Below are positions 25,869 to 33,241 of a stretch of DNA of 64,000 nt, one piece after another. The notes beneath the pieces were generated by a model. That model saw nothing but the letters and a program-made list of their open reading frames with translations, searched no databases and had not been told where the DNA came from. Within the stretch, counting starts at the first letter, position 1, and the number at the start of each line of letters is the position of its first letter. Both the position numbers and the translations under genes were made by a program. This stretch comes from Actinomycetes bacterium (GTDB lineage: Bacteria; Actinomycetota; Acidimicrobiia; Acidimicrobiales; Palsa-688): NCBI GenBank assembly GCA_021787035.1, contig JAJYMM010000166.1:1-64000 (forward strand), read 5' to 3'.

Positions 25869-26663
25869 CTACTTGGCAGGCTGCCCGAGCCTCGCTATCT
25901 GCGCGAACCGCTCGGCATCGAGGCTGGCCCCCCCGACGAGGGCGCCGTCGATGTCATCCTCGGCCATCAGCTCGGCGATGTTATCGGGCGTCACCGAACC
26001 CCCGTACTGCACCCTGGTCCCGGTCGCGACACCGGCGCCGTAGTGCTCGGCGAGCCAGGTACGGACGGCTTTGCACACCGCCTCCGCATCAGCAGGGCTG
26101 GCGGTGCGCCCGGTCCCGATCGCCCAGATGGGCTCGTAGGCGATCACGAGGCTCGCCATGGCCTCGGGCGAGACACCCTGAAGGTCGGCCTCAAGCTGGC
26201 CGAGGACCTTGGTCTCGGTGACGCCGGCCTCCCTCTCGTCGAGGGTCTCGCCCACACACAAGATGGGGCGCATCTTGTGGCGGAGGACGGCCAAGAGCTT
26301 CTTGTTGACGACTTCGTCGCTCTCGCCGAAATGCTGCCGGCGCTCGGAGTGGCCGACGATCACGTAAGACACGTTTAGCTTGGCGAGCATCACCGGGCTC
26401 ACTTCGCCGGTGAAGGCCCCCGAGTCCTCGTAGAACACGTCCTGAGCGCCGAGGGCGATGGGAACGTCGTCGGCGTCGAGGAGCGTCTGGACGGACCGCA
26501 GCGCCGTGAATGCTGGGTGCACCGACACCTCGGCGCGCTCGTAGTCGGCCGGCAAGAGCGAGTAGGCAAGCTTCTGCACAACCGCGATCGCGTCGAGGTG
26601 GGTGTGGTGCATCTTCCAGTTGCCGCTGATCAGCGGCTTGCGTTCCCCTGGCCTTGCGGGCAT
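25869..26663 (-). CDS. tpiA: Triosephosphate isomerase
   Basis: Interconverts dihydroxyacetone phosphate and glyceraldehyde 3-phosphate. A 264-residue TIM barrel: substrate-binding Lys in ISGNWKMH, catalytic His in VIVGHSERR, catalytic Glu in VIAYEPIWAIGTG and the phosphate loop YGGSVTPDN. Nine bases after pgk, so cotranscribed. The end of the gene carries a tandem copy of CCAAGTAG across the stop codon (25861-25876). Confidence 0.97.
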   Translation of the reverse strand: MPARPGERKPLISGNWKMHHTHLDAIAVVQKLAYSLLPADYERAEVSVHPAFTALRSVQTLLDADDVPIALGAQDVFYEDSGAFTGEVSPVMLAKLNVSYVIVGHSERRQHFGESDEVVNKKLLAVLRHKMRPILCVGETLDEREAGVTETKVLGQLEADLQGVSPEAMASLVIAYEPIWAIGTGRTASPADAEAVCKAVRTWLAEHYGAGVATGTRVQYGGSVTPDNIAELMAEDDIDGALVGGASLDAERFAQIARLGQPAK

Positions 26664-26672
26664 CGTCGCCCC

Positions 26673-27845
26673 CTAAGCCTTCTGCCGCGCGGCGGCTTCC
26701 CGCAGGGCAGCGAGGCCCGGGAGGTCGCCCTTCTCGATGAGCTCGAGCGAGGCCCCCCCGCCCGTCGACAGGTGGTCAACCTTGCCGTCGAGGCCGAACT
26801 TCTTGAGAGCGCTCGCGCTGTCCCCGCCACCTACCACGCTAAAAGCGTTGGTCGAAGCGACGGCCTCGGCGACCGTGCTTGTGCCAGCTGCGAATCGGGG
26901 GTCCTCGAACACACCCATCGGGCCGTTCCAAAAGACCGTCGCTGCATCGGCGATCTCGTCGGCAAAAGCCGCTGCCGTCCCCGGGCCGATGTCGAGGCCG
27001 AGCCACCCATCGGGCACGTCCTGGCCGACCTCGCGCAGCTCTCCAGAGGGCTCCTTGCCAGCCCCGAACGCACCGTCGGGAGAAAGCGCCACAATGTCGG
27101 TGGGAAGGACGATCCGCTTGCCATTGGCGTGGGCCGACACGAGCAACCGCTTGCAGTTTTCGACAAACTCGTGTTCGAGGAGCGAACCACCGGTGGCATG
27201 GCCCTCGGAGGCGAGGAAAGTGAAACACATGCCCCCGCCCACGAGGACCGTGTCGACCTTTTCGAGAAGGGCGTCGATAACGCCCAACTTGTCCGAAACC
27301 TTGGCACCGCCCAGTACCGCGACAAACGGGCGCGCAGGCTCTTGGAGGAGACCATCGAGGACCTCCACCTCCCGGGCCAGCACCCTGCCCGCCGCAGAGG
27401 GCAAGAACTGCGGTGGACCGACGATCGAGGCGTGCGCCCGGTGGGCGGCGCCAAACGCGTCATCCACGTAGAGGTCCTGATTTTCCACCAGGGACTTGGC
27501 GAAGTCGGGGTCGTTGCCCTCTTCTCCAGCGTTGTAGCGGAGGTTCTCCAAGAGCTCGACCCGGCTCGTGTCAGCACCCTTCGCCCGCAACAGCTCCATC
27601 AGGTGCTCGCGCACGGGGGCGATCGAGTACTTGGGATCTGGCTTACCCTTGGGCCGGCCGAGGTGGCTGCAGACCGTGAGCTTGGAAGCCCCGTGGTCGA
27701 GCAGCCATGTGAGCGTCTCGATCGGCAGGCGGATCCGCAGGTCGTCTGTTATGACGCCGTTGGAAATGGGCACGTTGAAATCGCAGCGTACGAGCACCCG
27801 CTTGCCGGCGACCGGCGGCAGGTCCTCCAGGATGGGAAGATCCAT
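26673..27845 (-). CDS. pgk: Phosphoglycerate kinase
   Basis: ATP-producing glycolytic kinase, 390 residues, full length. RCDFNVPISNG and SHLGRPKGKPDPK near the N-terminus bind 3-phosphoglycerate; VLGGAKVSDKLGVIDALLEK and VVGGGDSASALKKFG belong to the nucleotide-binding half. Six bases after gap and nine before tpiA: an intact gap-pgk-tpiA operon. Confidence 0.97.
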   Translation of the reverse strand: MDLPILEDLPPVAGKRVLVRCDFNVPISNGVITDDLRIRLPIETLTWLLDHGASKLTVCSHLGRPKGKPDPKYSIAPVREHLMELLRAKGADTSRVELLENLRYNAGEEGNDPDFAKSLVENQDLYVDDAFGAAHRAHASIVGPPQFLPSAAGRVLAREVEVLDGLLQEPARPFVAVLGGAKVSDKLGVIDALLEKVDTVLVGGGMCFTFLASEGHATGGSLLEHEFVENCKRLLVSAHANGKRIVLPTDIVALSPDGAFGAGKEPSGELREVGQDVPDGWLGLDIGPGTAAAFADEIADAATVFWNGPMGVFEDPRFAAGTSTVAEAVASTNAFSVVGGGDSASALKKFGLDGKVDHLSTGGGASLELIEKGDLPGLAALREAAARQKA

Positions 27846-27851
27846 CGCCCG

Positions 27852-28856
27852 CTACTTGCGGCCCATCATGAGGGCAAGGTCAACGAGGCGGTTCGAGAAG
27901 CCCCACTCGTTGTCGTACCAGCCGAAGACCTTGATGAGCGAACCCGAGGCCATCGTGAGCTTCGAGTCGAAGGTGCAAGAGGCCGGCGAACCCACTATGT
28001 CCGAGGAGACGATCGGCTCGTCGGTGTAAACGAGCACCTTGGACAGAGGGCCGGCCGTAGCAGCCTTCTTGAAGGCCTCGTTGATCTCTTCGACCGTGAC
28101 TTCCCGCCCGAGGATCCCCGTGAAGTCGGTGATCGAGCCGTCTTGGACCGGGACCCGGAGCGACGAGCCGTCGAGGCGGCCCTTCATCGATGGAATTACA
28201 AGGCTGGTCGCACGGGCCGCTCCCGTGCTCGTCGGGATGATGTTTTGAGCTGCGGCGCGCGCCCTGCGGAGGTCCTTGTGGACGAGGTCGAGGATGTTTT
28301 GGTCGTTGGTGTAACCGTGAACCGTCGTCATGAGGCCCTTTTCGACCCCGAAAGCGTCGTCTAGGACCTTGATCATCGGGACGAAACAGTTGGTCGTGCA
28401 ACTGGCGTTGGAGACGATCCGGTGCTTGGCGGGGTCGTAAGTGTTGTCGTTGACACCGACCACAAACGTGGCGTCGACGTTGGTCCCCGGTGCCGATATG
28501 ACGACCCGCTTGGCGCCCGCAGCGAGGTGGGCCTTAGCCTTTTCGCCGTCTGTGAACCTACCGGTCGACTCGATCACGACGTCAACGCCGAGTTGCCCCC
28601 ATGGCAGGTTGGCAGGATCTTTCTCGGAGAAGCTCTTGAAGGTGTGCGGCCCCACGGCGATCGTGTCCTCAGAGACCTTCACCTCGTGCTTCAGGACGCC
28701 GAACGTCGAGTCGTACTTCAGGAGGTGGGCGTTCGCCTCGGGCGATGCCAAGTCGTTGGCAGCCACGACCTCGATATCGGCGCCGGCGTCCAGCACGGCA
28801 CGCAAGAAGTTGCGCCCGATCCGGCCGAACCCGTTGATCCCTACCCTGACAGCCAT
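27852..28856 (-). CDS. gap: Glyceraldehyde-3-phosphate dehydrogenase, type I
   Basis: Oxidises glyceraldehyde 3-phosphate to 1,3-bisphosphoglycerate. NAD-binding start VGINGFGRIGRNFLRAVLDA, catalytic Cys in SNASCTTNC, HGYTNDQNILD and WYDNEWGFSNRLVD. 334 residues, the normal length. GAAGGAGA lies six bases before the ATG. First gene of the glycolytic operon; the 246-base spacer upstream should hold its promoter, but no clear boxes were picked out. Confidence 0.97.
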   Translation of the reverse strand: MAVRVGINGFGRIGRNFLRAVLDAGADIEVVAANDLASPEANAHLLKYDSTFGVLKHEVKVSEDTIAVGPHTFKSFSEKDPANLPWGQLGVDVVIESTGRFTDGEKAKAHLAAGAKRVVISAPGTNVDATFVVGVNDNTYDPAKHRIVSNASCTTNCFVPMIKVLDDAFGVEKGLMTTVHGYTNDQNILDLVHKDLRRARAAAQNIIPTSTGAARATSLVIPSMKGRLDGSSLRVPVQDGSITDFTGILGREVTVEEINEAFKKAATAGPLSKVLVYTDEPIVSSDIVGSPASCTFDSKLTMASGSLIKVFGWYDNEWGFSNRLVDLALMMGRK

Positions 28857-29102
28857 GTGTCTTCTCCTTCGTCCGCTTTGGTTGTGCTTCGTTGTCGCTT
28901 GCCGAGTCTAGGCGACGAGCGCCAACGGCCTTGATGGGGACCACGACCCTGCGCACCGGGACTTTGGTCCTTCTAGAAGGATGCTCCGAGGGACATTCTG
29001 CCGAAGATGGTGGCGTCTACTAAGGAGCTTAGGGGAACCTGCCAAGAGCGCGCGGAGCCACCTACCCGAGAGCGCGCCGGCTAAGCCCGCTCAGGTCCGG
29101 TG

Positions 29103-30053
29103 CTAGGGAACGCCCTTCACGTATGCCGCACAGATGCCGTTAGTAGCGGGCGGGTAGAGCTTCTGGTGGGCCCAGATGTTCGCTTCACGCATCGTAAAGG
29201 CAGCGAACTTGCCGGCGGCGCTGACATGGATCACCGTGAGCGCCGGCAAGTCGGTTGCAATCGGGACCGTGTCAACCTCTGTCGCCGTCTGGGCCGGGTT
29301 GCCGAACCAGGGATAGGTAGATGTCACCTGATAGGCCTTGGCTTTGTCGACCAGTTTCATCTTGTCGAAGTGGCCGATGAGGCTATAGCCAAACTGGATC
29401 CCCACTTGGTTGTACCCAGCCACCAACTTCGGGCCGCTGTAGCCACCTGCGCAGGGGTAAACAGGGGTTTTCTTGCCCGCGGGGCCTGTCCGTGCGGCGG
29501 CACCATTAGCCAGGAGGACCTCCCCCTTCGCCGTCAGTAGAAGCCCGAAGTCAGGGAAGATCGTCCCTTTGCCGGCATATAAGACGCTGTCGGCAACGAA
29601 GGTCACCTTCCCGTGCTCCGCACCGACAAACACCACGTCGGTCGCCGGCGAGAAGCCCGCCTTCGTCGATTGCATCTCTGCCCAAGAAAGGCGCTTGCCG
29701 GCGAACTTGGCCTGCGTAAGTGGCTGCTGGGGCGGATAGATCTCCTCCACTCCCTCGGTTGCCGCCGTGGCCTTCACGACCTTGCGGTAAAAGGCGATGG
29801 CGGCGGCGTTGCCGGTCACCTTCGGCCTCGTGGTCTTTGGCCTCGTGGTCTTTGGCCTCGTGGTCTTTGGCCTCGTGGTCTTTGGCCTCGTGGTCTTTGG
29901 CCTCGTGGTCTTTGGCCTCGTGGTCTTTGGCCTCGTGGTCTTCGGGATCGTGATGCTTGGCGTCGGGGCTCCGGTTGCACCGGCTGCGGCCGGCAACATG
30001 AGCCCTGCTCCTATGGCGACTACCAGGCCTGCCATACCGGCTCTTCGCAGCAC
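29103..30053 (-). CDS. Secreted protein of unknown function with TTRPK repeat
   Basis: A signal peptide (helix residues ~8-26, ending AAAGATGA) leads into eight TTRPK pentapeptides (basic, Thr/Pro-rich), then a globular region of ~240 residues with no family recognised (KTPVYPCAGGYSGPKL, TYPWFGNPAQTATEVDTVPI). The globular part has two cysteines (CAGG and GICAAY), possibly paired. The basic repeat could act as a spacer through the cell wall. It occupies the position where actinobacteria usually have whiA, between yvcK and gap. GTG start; a downstream ATG at 30035 is also possible. Confidence 0.8.
   Translation of the reverse strand: MLRRAGMAGLVVAIGAGLMLPAAAGATGAPTPSITIPKTTRPKTTRPKTTRPKTTRPKTTRPKTTRPKTTRPKTTRPKVTGNAAAIAFYRKVVKATAATEGVEEIYPPQQPLTQAKFAGKRLSWAEMQSTKAGFSPATDVVFVGAEHGKVTFVADSVLYAGKGTIFPDFGLLLTAKGEVLLANGAAARTGPAGKKTPVYPCAGGYSGPKLVAGYNQVGIQFGYSLIGHFDKMKLVDKAKAYQVTSTYPWFGNPAQTATEVDTVPIATDLPALTVIHVSAAGKFAAFTMREANIWAHQKLYPPATNGICAAYVKGVP
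29824..29943 (-). repeat. 15-base tandem repeat, eight copies
   Basis: Unit GGCCTCGTGGTCTTT, essentially identical eight times. Read on the minus strand as KTTRP repeats directly after the signal peptide. Confidence 0.97.
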
Positions 30054-30235
30054 CTCACTATTCTGCCCCTTCCTCGGGGAGCTAGCATGCCGGCCGGCCT
30101 CCCTCGGGCCTCCCTCGGGCCTCGGCCTACCACCCGTGCGGTCCTCTAGCCTTCCGCCGGCGCCAACGCTGCCGACATCCCTCAGGGAACCCGCCTCCAG
30201 CCTCCCTCGGGAATCTCGCTTAGGAGTTGGCCAGC

Positions 30236-31180
30236 TCAGGCGGTTCGTGCCAACGCCTCGAGCACCTCGGCAAGGAAGGCTGGGTTGTGAGAGTGCCCAT
30301 CAGGCCCGGCGAGGGCCCCTATCACGACGCGCGCACCGAGGGCTGAACGGCTGGCGCCGCCGGCACCAGACTGCAGGCCGACCCTCCCAGCCGGCACCCC
30401 GACCCTGGTCGAGGGGTCACAGACAACGATGTCGACAGGGACGTTGTGGGCTGCCAGGGCCTCCAGGTGGGCGTCGGCGTCAAAGCCGGCCGTCTCGCCC
30501 TCTTGGGGCGCGAGGTTGCAAACATAGACGCGCCCGCCGGCCCGCTCCTCCAGCGCACGGCGGATCGCCGGCACGGCGCACACCGCGAGGACGCTCGTGA
30601 AGAGCGAGCCCGGCCCAAGAACGACCTGGTCCGCCCCGGCGATCGCCGCCAGCACCTCGGCAGGGGCGTCGGGGCTCGAGGGCGACAGCCACACGCGCCG
30701 GACGGGTGCCGGCGAATGGGTCACCTTGGCCTGGCCCGTGACCTCAGCCCTGCCTTGGGGCGTCTCCATCTCCGCGCAGAGATCGACCGCGCCGAGCGTG
30801 GCCGGGAGCACCCTCGCCGTCACCCCGAGAAGCCGCCCGAGCTCGGCCGTGGCCATGGCGAAGTCTCCCGTGACCTCCGATAGGGCCATCAGCACCAGGT
30901 TCCCGAGGGAGTGCCCCACGAGCTCTCCAGCCGTGAAGCGGTAGTCGAGCACCTGAGCCCAAAGCTTCTCGAGCGGTCCGTCAGCAGCCAACGAAAGGAG
31001 GCAACGGCGCACGTCACCAGGCGCCGGCCCGGGCCAAAAGGCTCGAAGCCGCCCGCTCGACCCGCCGTCGTCGGCGACGGAGACCACAGCCGTGACCTGC
31101 CCGGCATACCTCGTGACGGCGTTCAAGGTGACAGCGAGGCCATGGCCGCCGCCAAGCGCTACAACGCTCGGTGCCCTCAC
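30236..31180 (-). CDS. yvcK: YvcK/CuvA family gluconeogenesis/cell-wall factor
   Basis: A 314-residue protein of the YvcK (GlmR/CuvA) family, which binds UDP-GlcNAc and controls carbon flow into cell wall precursors. Family start VVALGGGHGLAVTLNAV, then VADDGGSSGRLR, PGDVRRCLLSLA, GHSLGNLVLMAL and LGPGSLFTSVLAV. GTG start overlapping the rapZ stop (GTGA). In most actinobacteria whiA follows; here it does not. Confidence 0.95.
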   Translation of the reverse strand: MRAPSVVALGGGHGLAVTLNAVTRYAGQVTAVVSVADDGGSSGRLRAFWPGPAPGDVRRCLLSLAADGPLEKLWAQVLDYRFTAGELVGHSLGNLVLMALSEVTGDFAMATAELGRLLGVTARVLPATLGAVDLCAEMETPQGRAEVTGQAKVTHSPAPVRRVWLSPSSPDAPAEVLAAIAGADQVVLGPGSLFTSVLAVCAVPAIRRALEERAGGRVYVCNLAPQEGETAGFDADAHLEALAAHNVPVDIVVCDPSTRVGVPAGRVGLQSGAGGASRSALGARVVIGALAGPDGHSHNPAFLAEVLEALARTA

Positions 31181-32022
31181 CGCTCCACGTCCCGGTGGAT
31201 GACGCTAGGGTCGTAGCCCATCCTGCGAAGCGAAGCGGCTATCTCCTCGGCCAGGACGACGCTTCTGTGCCGGCCCCCGGTGCACCCGACGGCGATCGTC
31301 AAGTACGACTTTCCCTCCCTTACATAAGCGGGCAGGAGGAACTCGAACAGCTGCTCGGTCCTGAACAGGAACTCCTTGGACTCGGGCTGGGACAGCACGA
31401 AGCGCCGGACGGGCTCGTCGAGACCGGTGAGCGGCCGCATCTCCTCGACCCAGTGCGGGTTGGGGATGAACCGAACGTCTAGGACGTTGTCCACGTCCAG
31501 CGGAACCCCGTGCTTGAAGCCAAAGCTTATGACGAGGACCTGCATCGCGGTCGCGTCGTCCGGGCTGAACAGCTCTCCAAGGCGCTCACGGAGCTGGTGA
31601 ACATTTAGGTCCGACGTGTCTATTACGACGTCTGCGAGCTCCTTGATCTCCTCCAATCGGTGGCGCTCGTCGGCGATAGCCTCGGCAACGCCCTCCTGGC
31701 CGATCGGGTGGCGCCGGCGAGTCCCCTCGAAGCGGCGGACGAGGACCTCGTCGGAGGCATCGAGGAAGAGGACCTTCACCCGCTCCGTCTTGCGGAGCTG
31801 TTCGATAGCTGCCTTCAGCTCGCCTAGCTGGCCAGGGTCGCGACCAATGACGAGCGCGACGCGCTGGGTCTCGGGCCCAGACGCCGACACGAGATCGGCC
31901 ACCTTCGTAATGAGGGCCGTCGGCAGGTTGTCCATGACGTACCAACCGAGGTCCTCCAACACAGCCGCTGCCTGGGAACGGCCAGCCCCGGATAGCCCGG
32001 TCACGACGACGAACTCTGCCAC
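31177..32022 (-). CDS. rapZ: RapZ (YvcJ) family RNase adapter / nucleotide-binding protein
   Basis: A 281-residue P-loop protein. The Walker A is the actinobacterial form GLSGAGRSQAA with Arg in place of Lys. C-terminal motifs FGFKHGVPLDVDNVLDVRF, FIPNPHWVEEMRPLTG and GCTGGRHRSV are diagnostic. In Enterobacteria RapZ controls glucosamine-6-phosphate synthase; the actinobacterial role is less clear. It overlaps yvcK by four bases. Confidence 0.95.
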   Translation of the reverse strand: MAEFVVVTGLSGAGRSQAAAVLEDLGWYVMDNLPTALITKVADLVSASGPETQRVALVIGRDPGQLGELKAAIEQLRKTERVKVLFLDASDEVLVRRFEGTRRRHPIGQEGVAEAIADERHRLEEIKELADVVIDTSDLNVHQLRERLGELFSPDDATAMQVLVISFGFKHGVPLDVDNVLDVRFIPNPHWVEEMRPLTGLDEPVRRFVLSQPESKEFLFRTEQLFEFLLPAYVREGKSYLTIAVGCTGGRHRSVVLAEEIAASLRRMGYDPSVIHRDVER

Positions 32023-32173
32023 CTAATCATTGTGCCGCCCCGGGGCCCGCCAGTGCCGCACCGAAAGCACCGAACCGAGCCGCCTCCGCCCGGTGGCCGG
32101 CTCCGGCGGCAGGGCCCTCGCGGTGACCTCAAGAGAGCCTGGTCGCCACCGGTAAAAACTCTCCTGAGCTGGG

Positions 32174-33046
32174 CTAGCGAGCTTGCTTCTCGGCTCGAAG
32201 CACCAAGAGCCGCGGGAACGCGGCCGCCTGCTCGTACTCCTCCGCCTTGTCCAAGAAGCCAGAAGGCGGCGCCGGCTCGGCCATCCCCGTCAGGTAAAGG
32301 CCGGCCGCGACCAGCGAATTCACGTACACGGACAAAGGACGGTGTATGAACGGCAGCCAGACTCCCTTATCGACCTCCTCTACCCCGTGGTGCTCCACTA
32401 GGTATGGCCCTATCCGCCAGTACTGCTCGCCCAGGATGTGGTCGTCCACCCAGCCGCTGCCAGGCGCCTGGAGGAGCGGGTGGTTGAGCATGAGGAGGAA
32501 CATTCCGCCCGCCCGCAGCACCCTCCCCACTTCTCCAAGTGCTGCCTCAGCCCCTTCTATGTGCTCGAACACCAAGCACGCAAAGGCCGCGTCGAAGCTC
32601 TCGTCAGGGAAGGGAAGGGCGCCGGCGGTCGCCTGGAGGTAGACGGCTGTGCCTCGCCGGCCCGGATCTCCCCCATCGGCTCCAACCTCTCGCCGTCCAA
32701 GTGCCTGGCGCCGAGCAGCCTCGGCCAGCTGCGCCCATGTCGGGTCAAGGCCCACGACCTCGCGCACGCCGGGGACGCCCGCAGCTACGCGCGAGAGTTG
32801 ACCCTCACCGCAGCCGATGTCGAGCACGTGTCCCAGCCCGTCGAACCTCCGTGCCACCGCGCCCAGCTCTTCTTCGAGGAGCGGGACAATCTGCTCGCTG
32901 TACTCAGGATCCGCCCCTTCGGTGAAGCGTTGTTGCCACCAGCCGGCGTTGACCTCCCAGAGCTGGTCGACTTCTACAGGCAAGGGACTTTCGGGGTCGT
33001 GGTACACAAGCCCAGTCTGGCTCACAGCTCCGCGGGCGCCTGTCAC
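32174..33046 (-). CDS. Class I SAM-dependent methyltransferase
   Basis: A 290-residue methyltransferase with SAM-binding motif I VLDIGCGEGQLSRVAAG, acidic motif II EVVGLDPTWAQ, and FDAAFACLVFEHIEGAEAAL for motif IV. The C-terminal third (EVDKGVWLPFIHRPLSVYVN) is typical of small-molecule methyltransferases. Substrate unknown. A GTG at 33025 is an alternative start. It is located between uvrC and rapZ with clear spacers on both sides, so probably its own unit. Confidence 0.88.
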   Translation of the reverse strand: MTGARGAVSQTGLVYHDPESPLPVEVDQLWEVNAGWWQQRFTEGADPEYSEQIVPLLEEELGAVARRFDGLGHVLDIGCGEGQLSRVAAGVPGVREVVGLDPTWAQLAEAARRQALGRREVGADGGDPGRRGTAVYLQATAGALPFPDESFDAAFACLVFEHIEGAEAALGEVGRVLRAGGMFLLMLNHPLLQAPGSGWVDDHILGEQYWRIGPYLVEHHGVEEVDKGVWLPFIHRPLSVYVNSLVAAGLYLTGMAEPAPPSGFLDKAEEYEQAAAFPRLLVLRAEKQAR

Positions 33047-33079
33047 ATGGCCTTCACAAGACCATCACAACTCGGCCAA
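33043..33079 (+). promoter_or_regulatory. CACA direct-repeat element, copy 1
   Basis: Three CACA tetramers at exact 11-base spacing. Within it TTCACAAGACCATCACAACT and the next seven bases (33053-33079) match 35883-35909 at 24 of 27 positions. It precedes a 28-codon frame with a good ribosome binding site, just as copy 2 precedes the secreted protein gene. Helical-phase repeats suggest an activator or repressor site. Confidence 0.45.
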
Positions 33080-33111
33080 CAACGCGTCACAAACCAGGGG
33101 AAGGATCTCTA

Positions 33112-33198
33112 ATGAACACGGGCGGACGGATCGCCCGGGTGGCTTTGGAGGCTGCGACGGGGGCTTCCAAGGCTGCCGGCCCTGGTGAGGGCCGGTGA
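33112..33198 (+). CDS. Possible 28-residue peptide
   Basis: ATG with GGGGAAGG nine bases upstream, encoding MNTGGRIARVALEAATGASK and eight more residues, ending GEGR. The stop codon touches the stem-loop at 33198-33238, giving a compact promoter-like element, ribosome binding site, frame and terminator layout. No family recognised. Could be a small peptide or a relic of a longer gene. Confidence 0.35.
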   Translation: MNTGGRIARVALEAATGASKAAGPGEGR

Positions 33199-33238
33199 AA
33201 AGGACCACGGTCGCCGGCGGGGCGACCGTGGTCCTTTT
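33198..33238. terminator. Rho-independent terminator after uvrC
   Basis: Perfect 18-base arms AAAAGGACCACGGTCGCC (33198-33215) and its complement (33221-33238) with a 5-base loop. It starts three bases after the uvrC stop and, because the arms begin and end with four A/T, gives a T-tail in both directions. Confidence 0.93.
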
Positions 33239-33241
33239 GGC

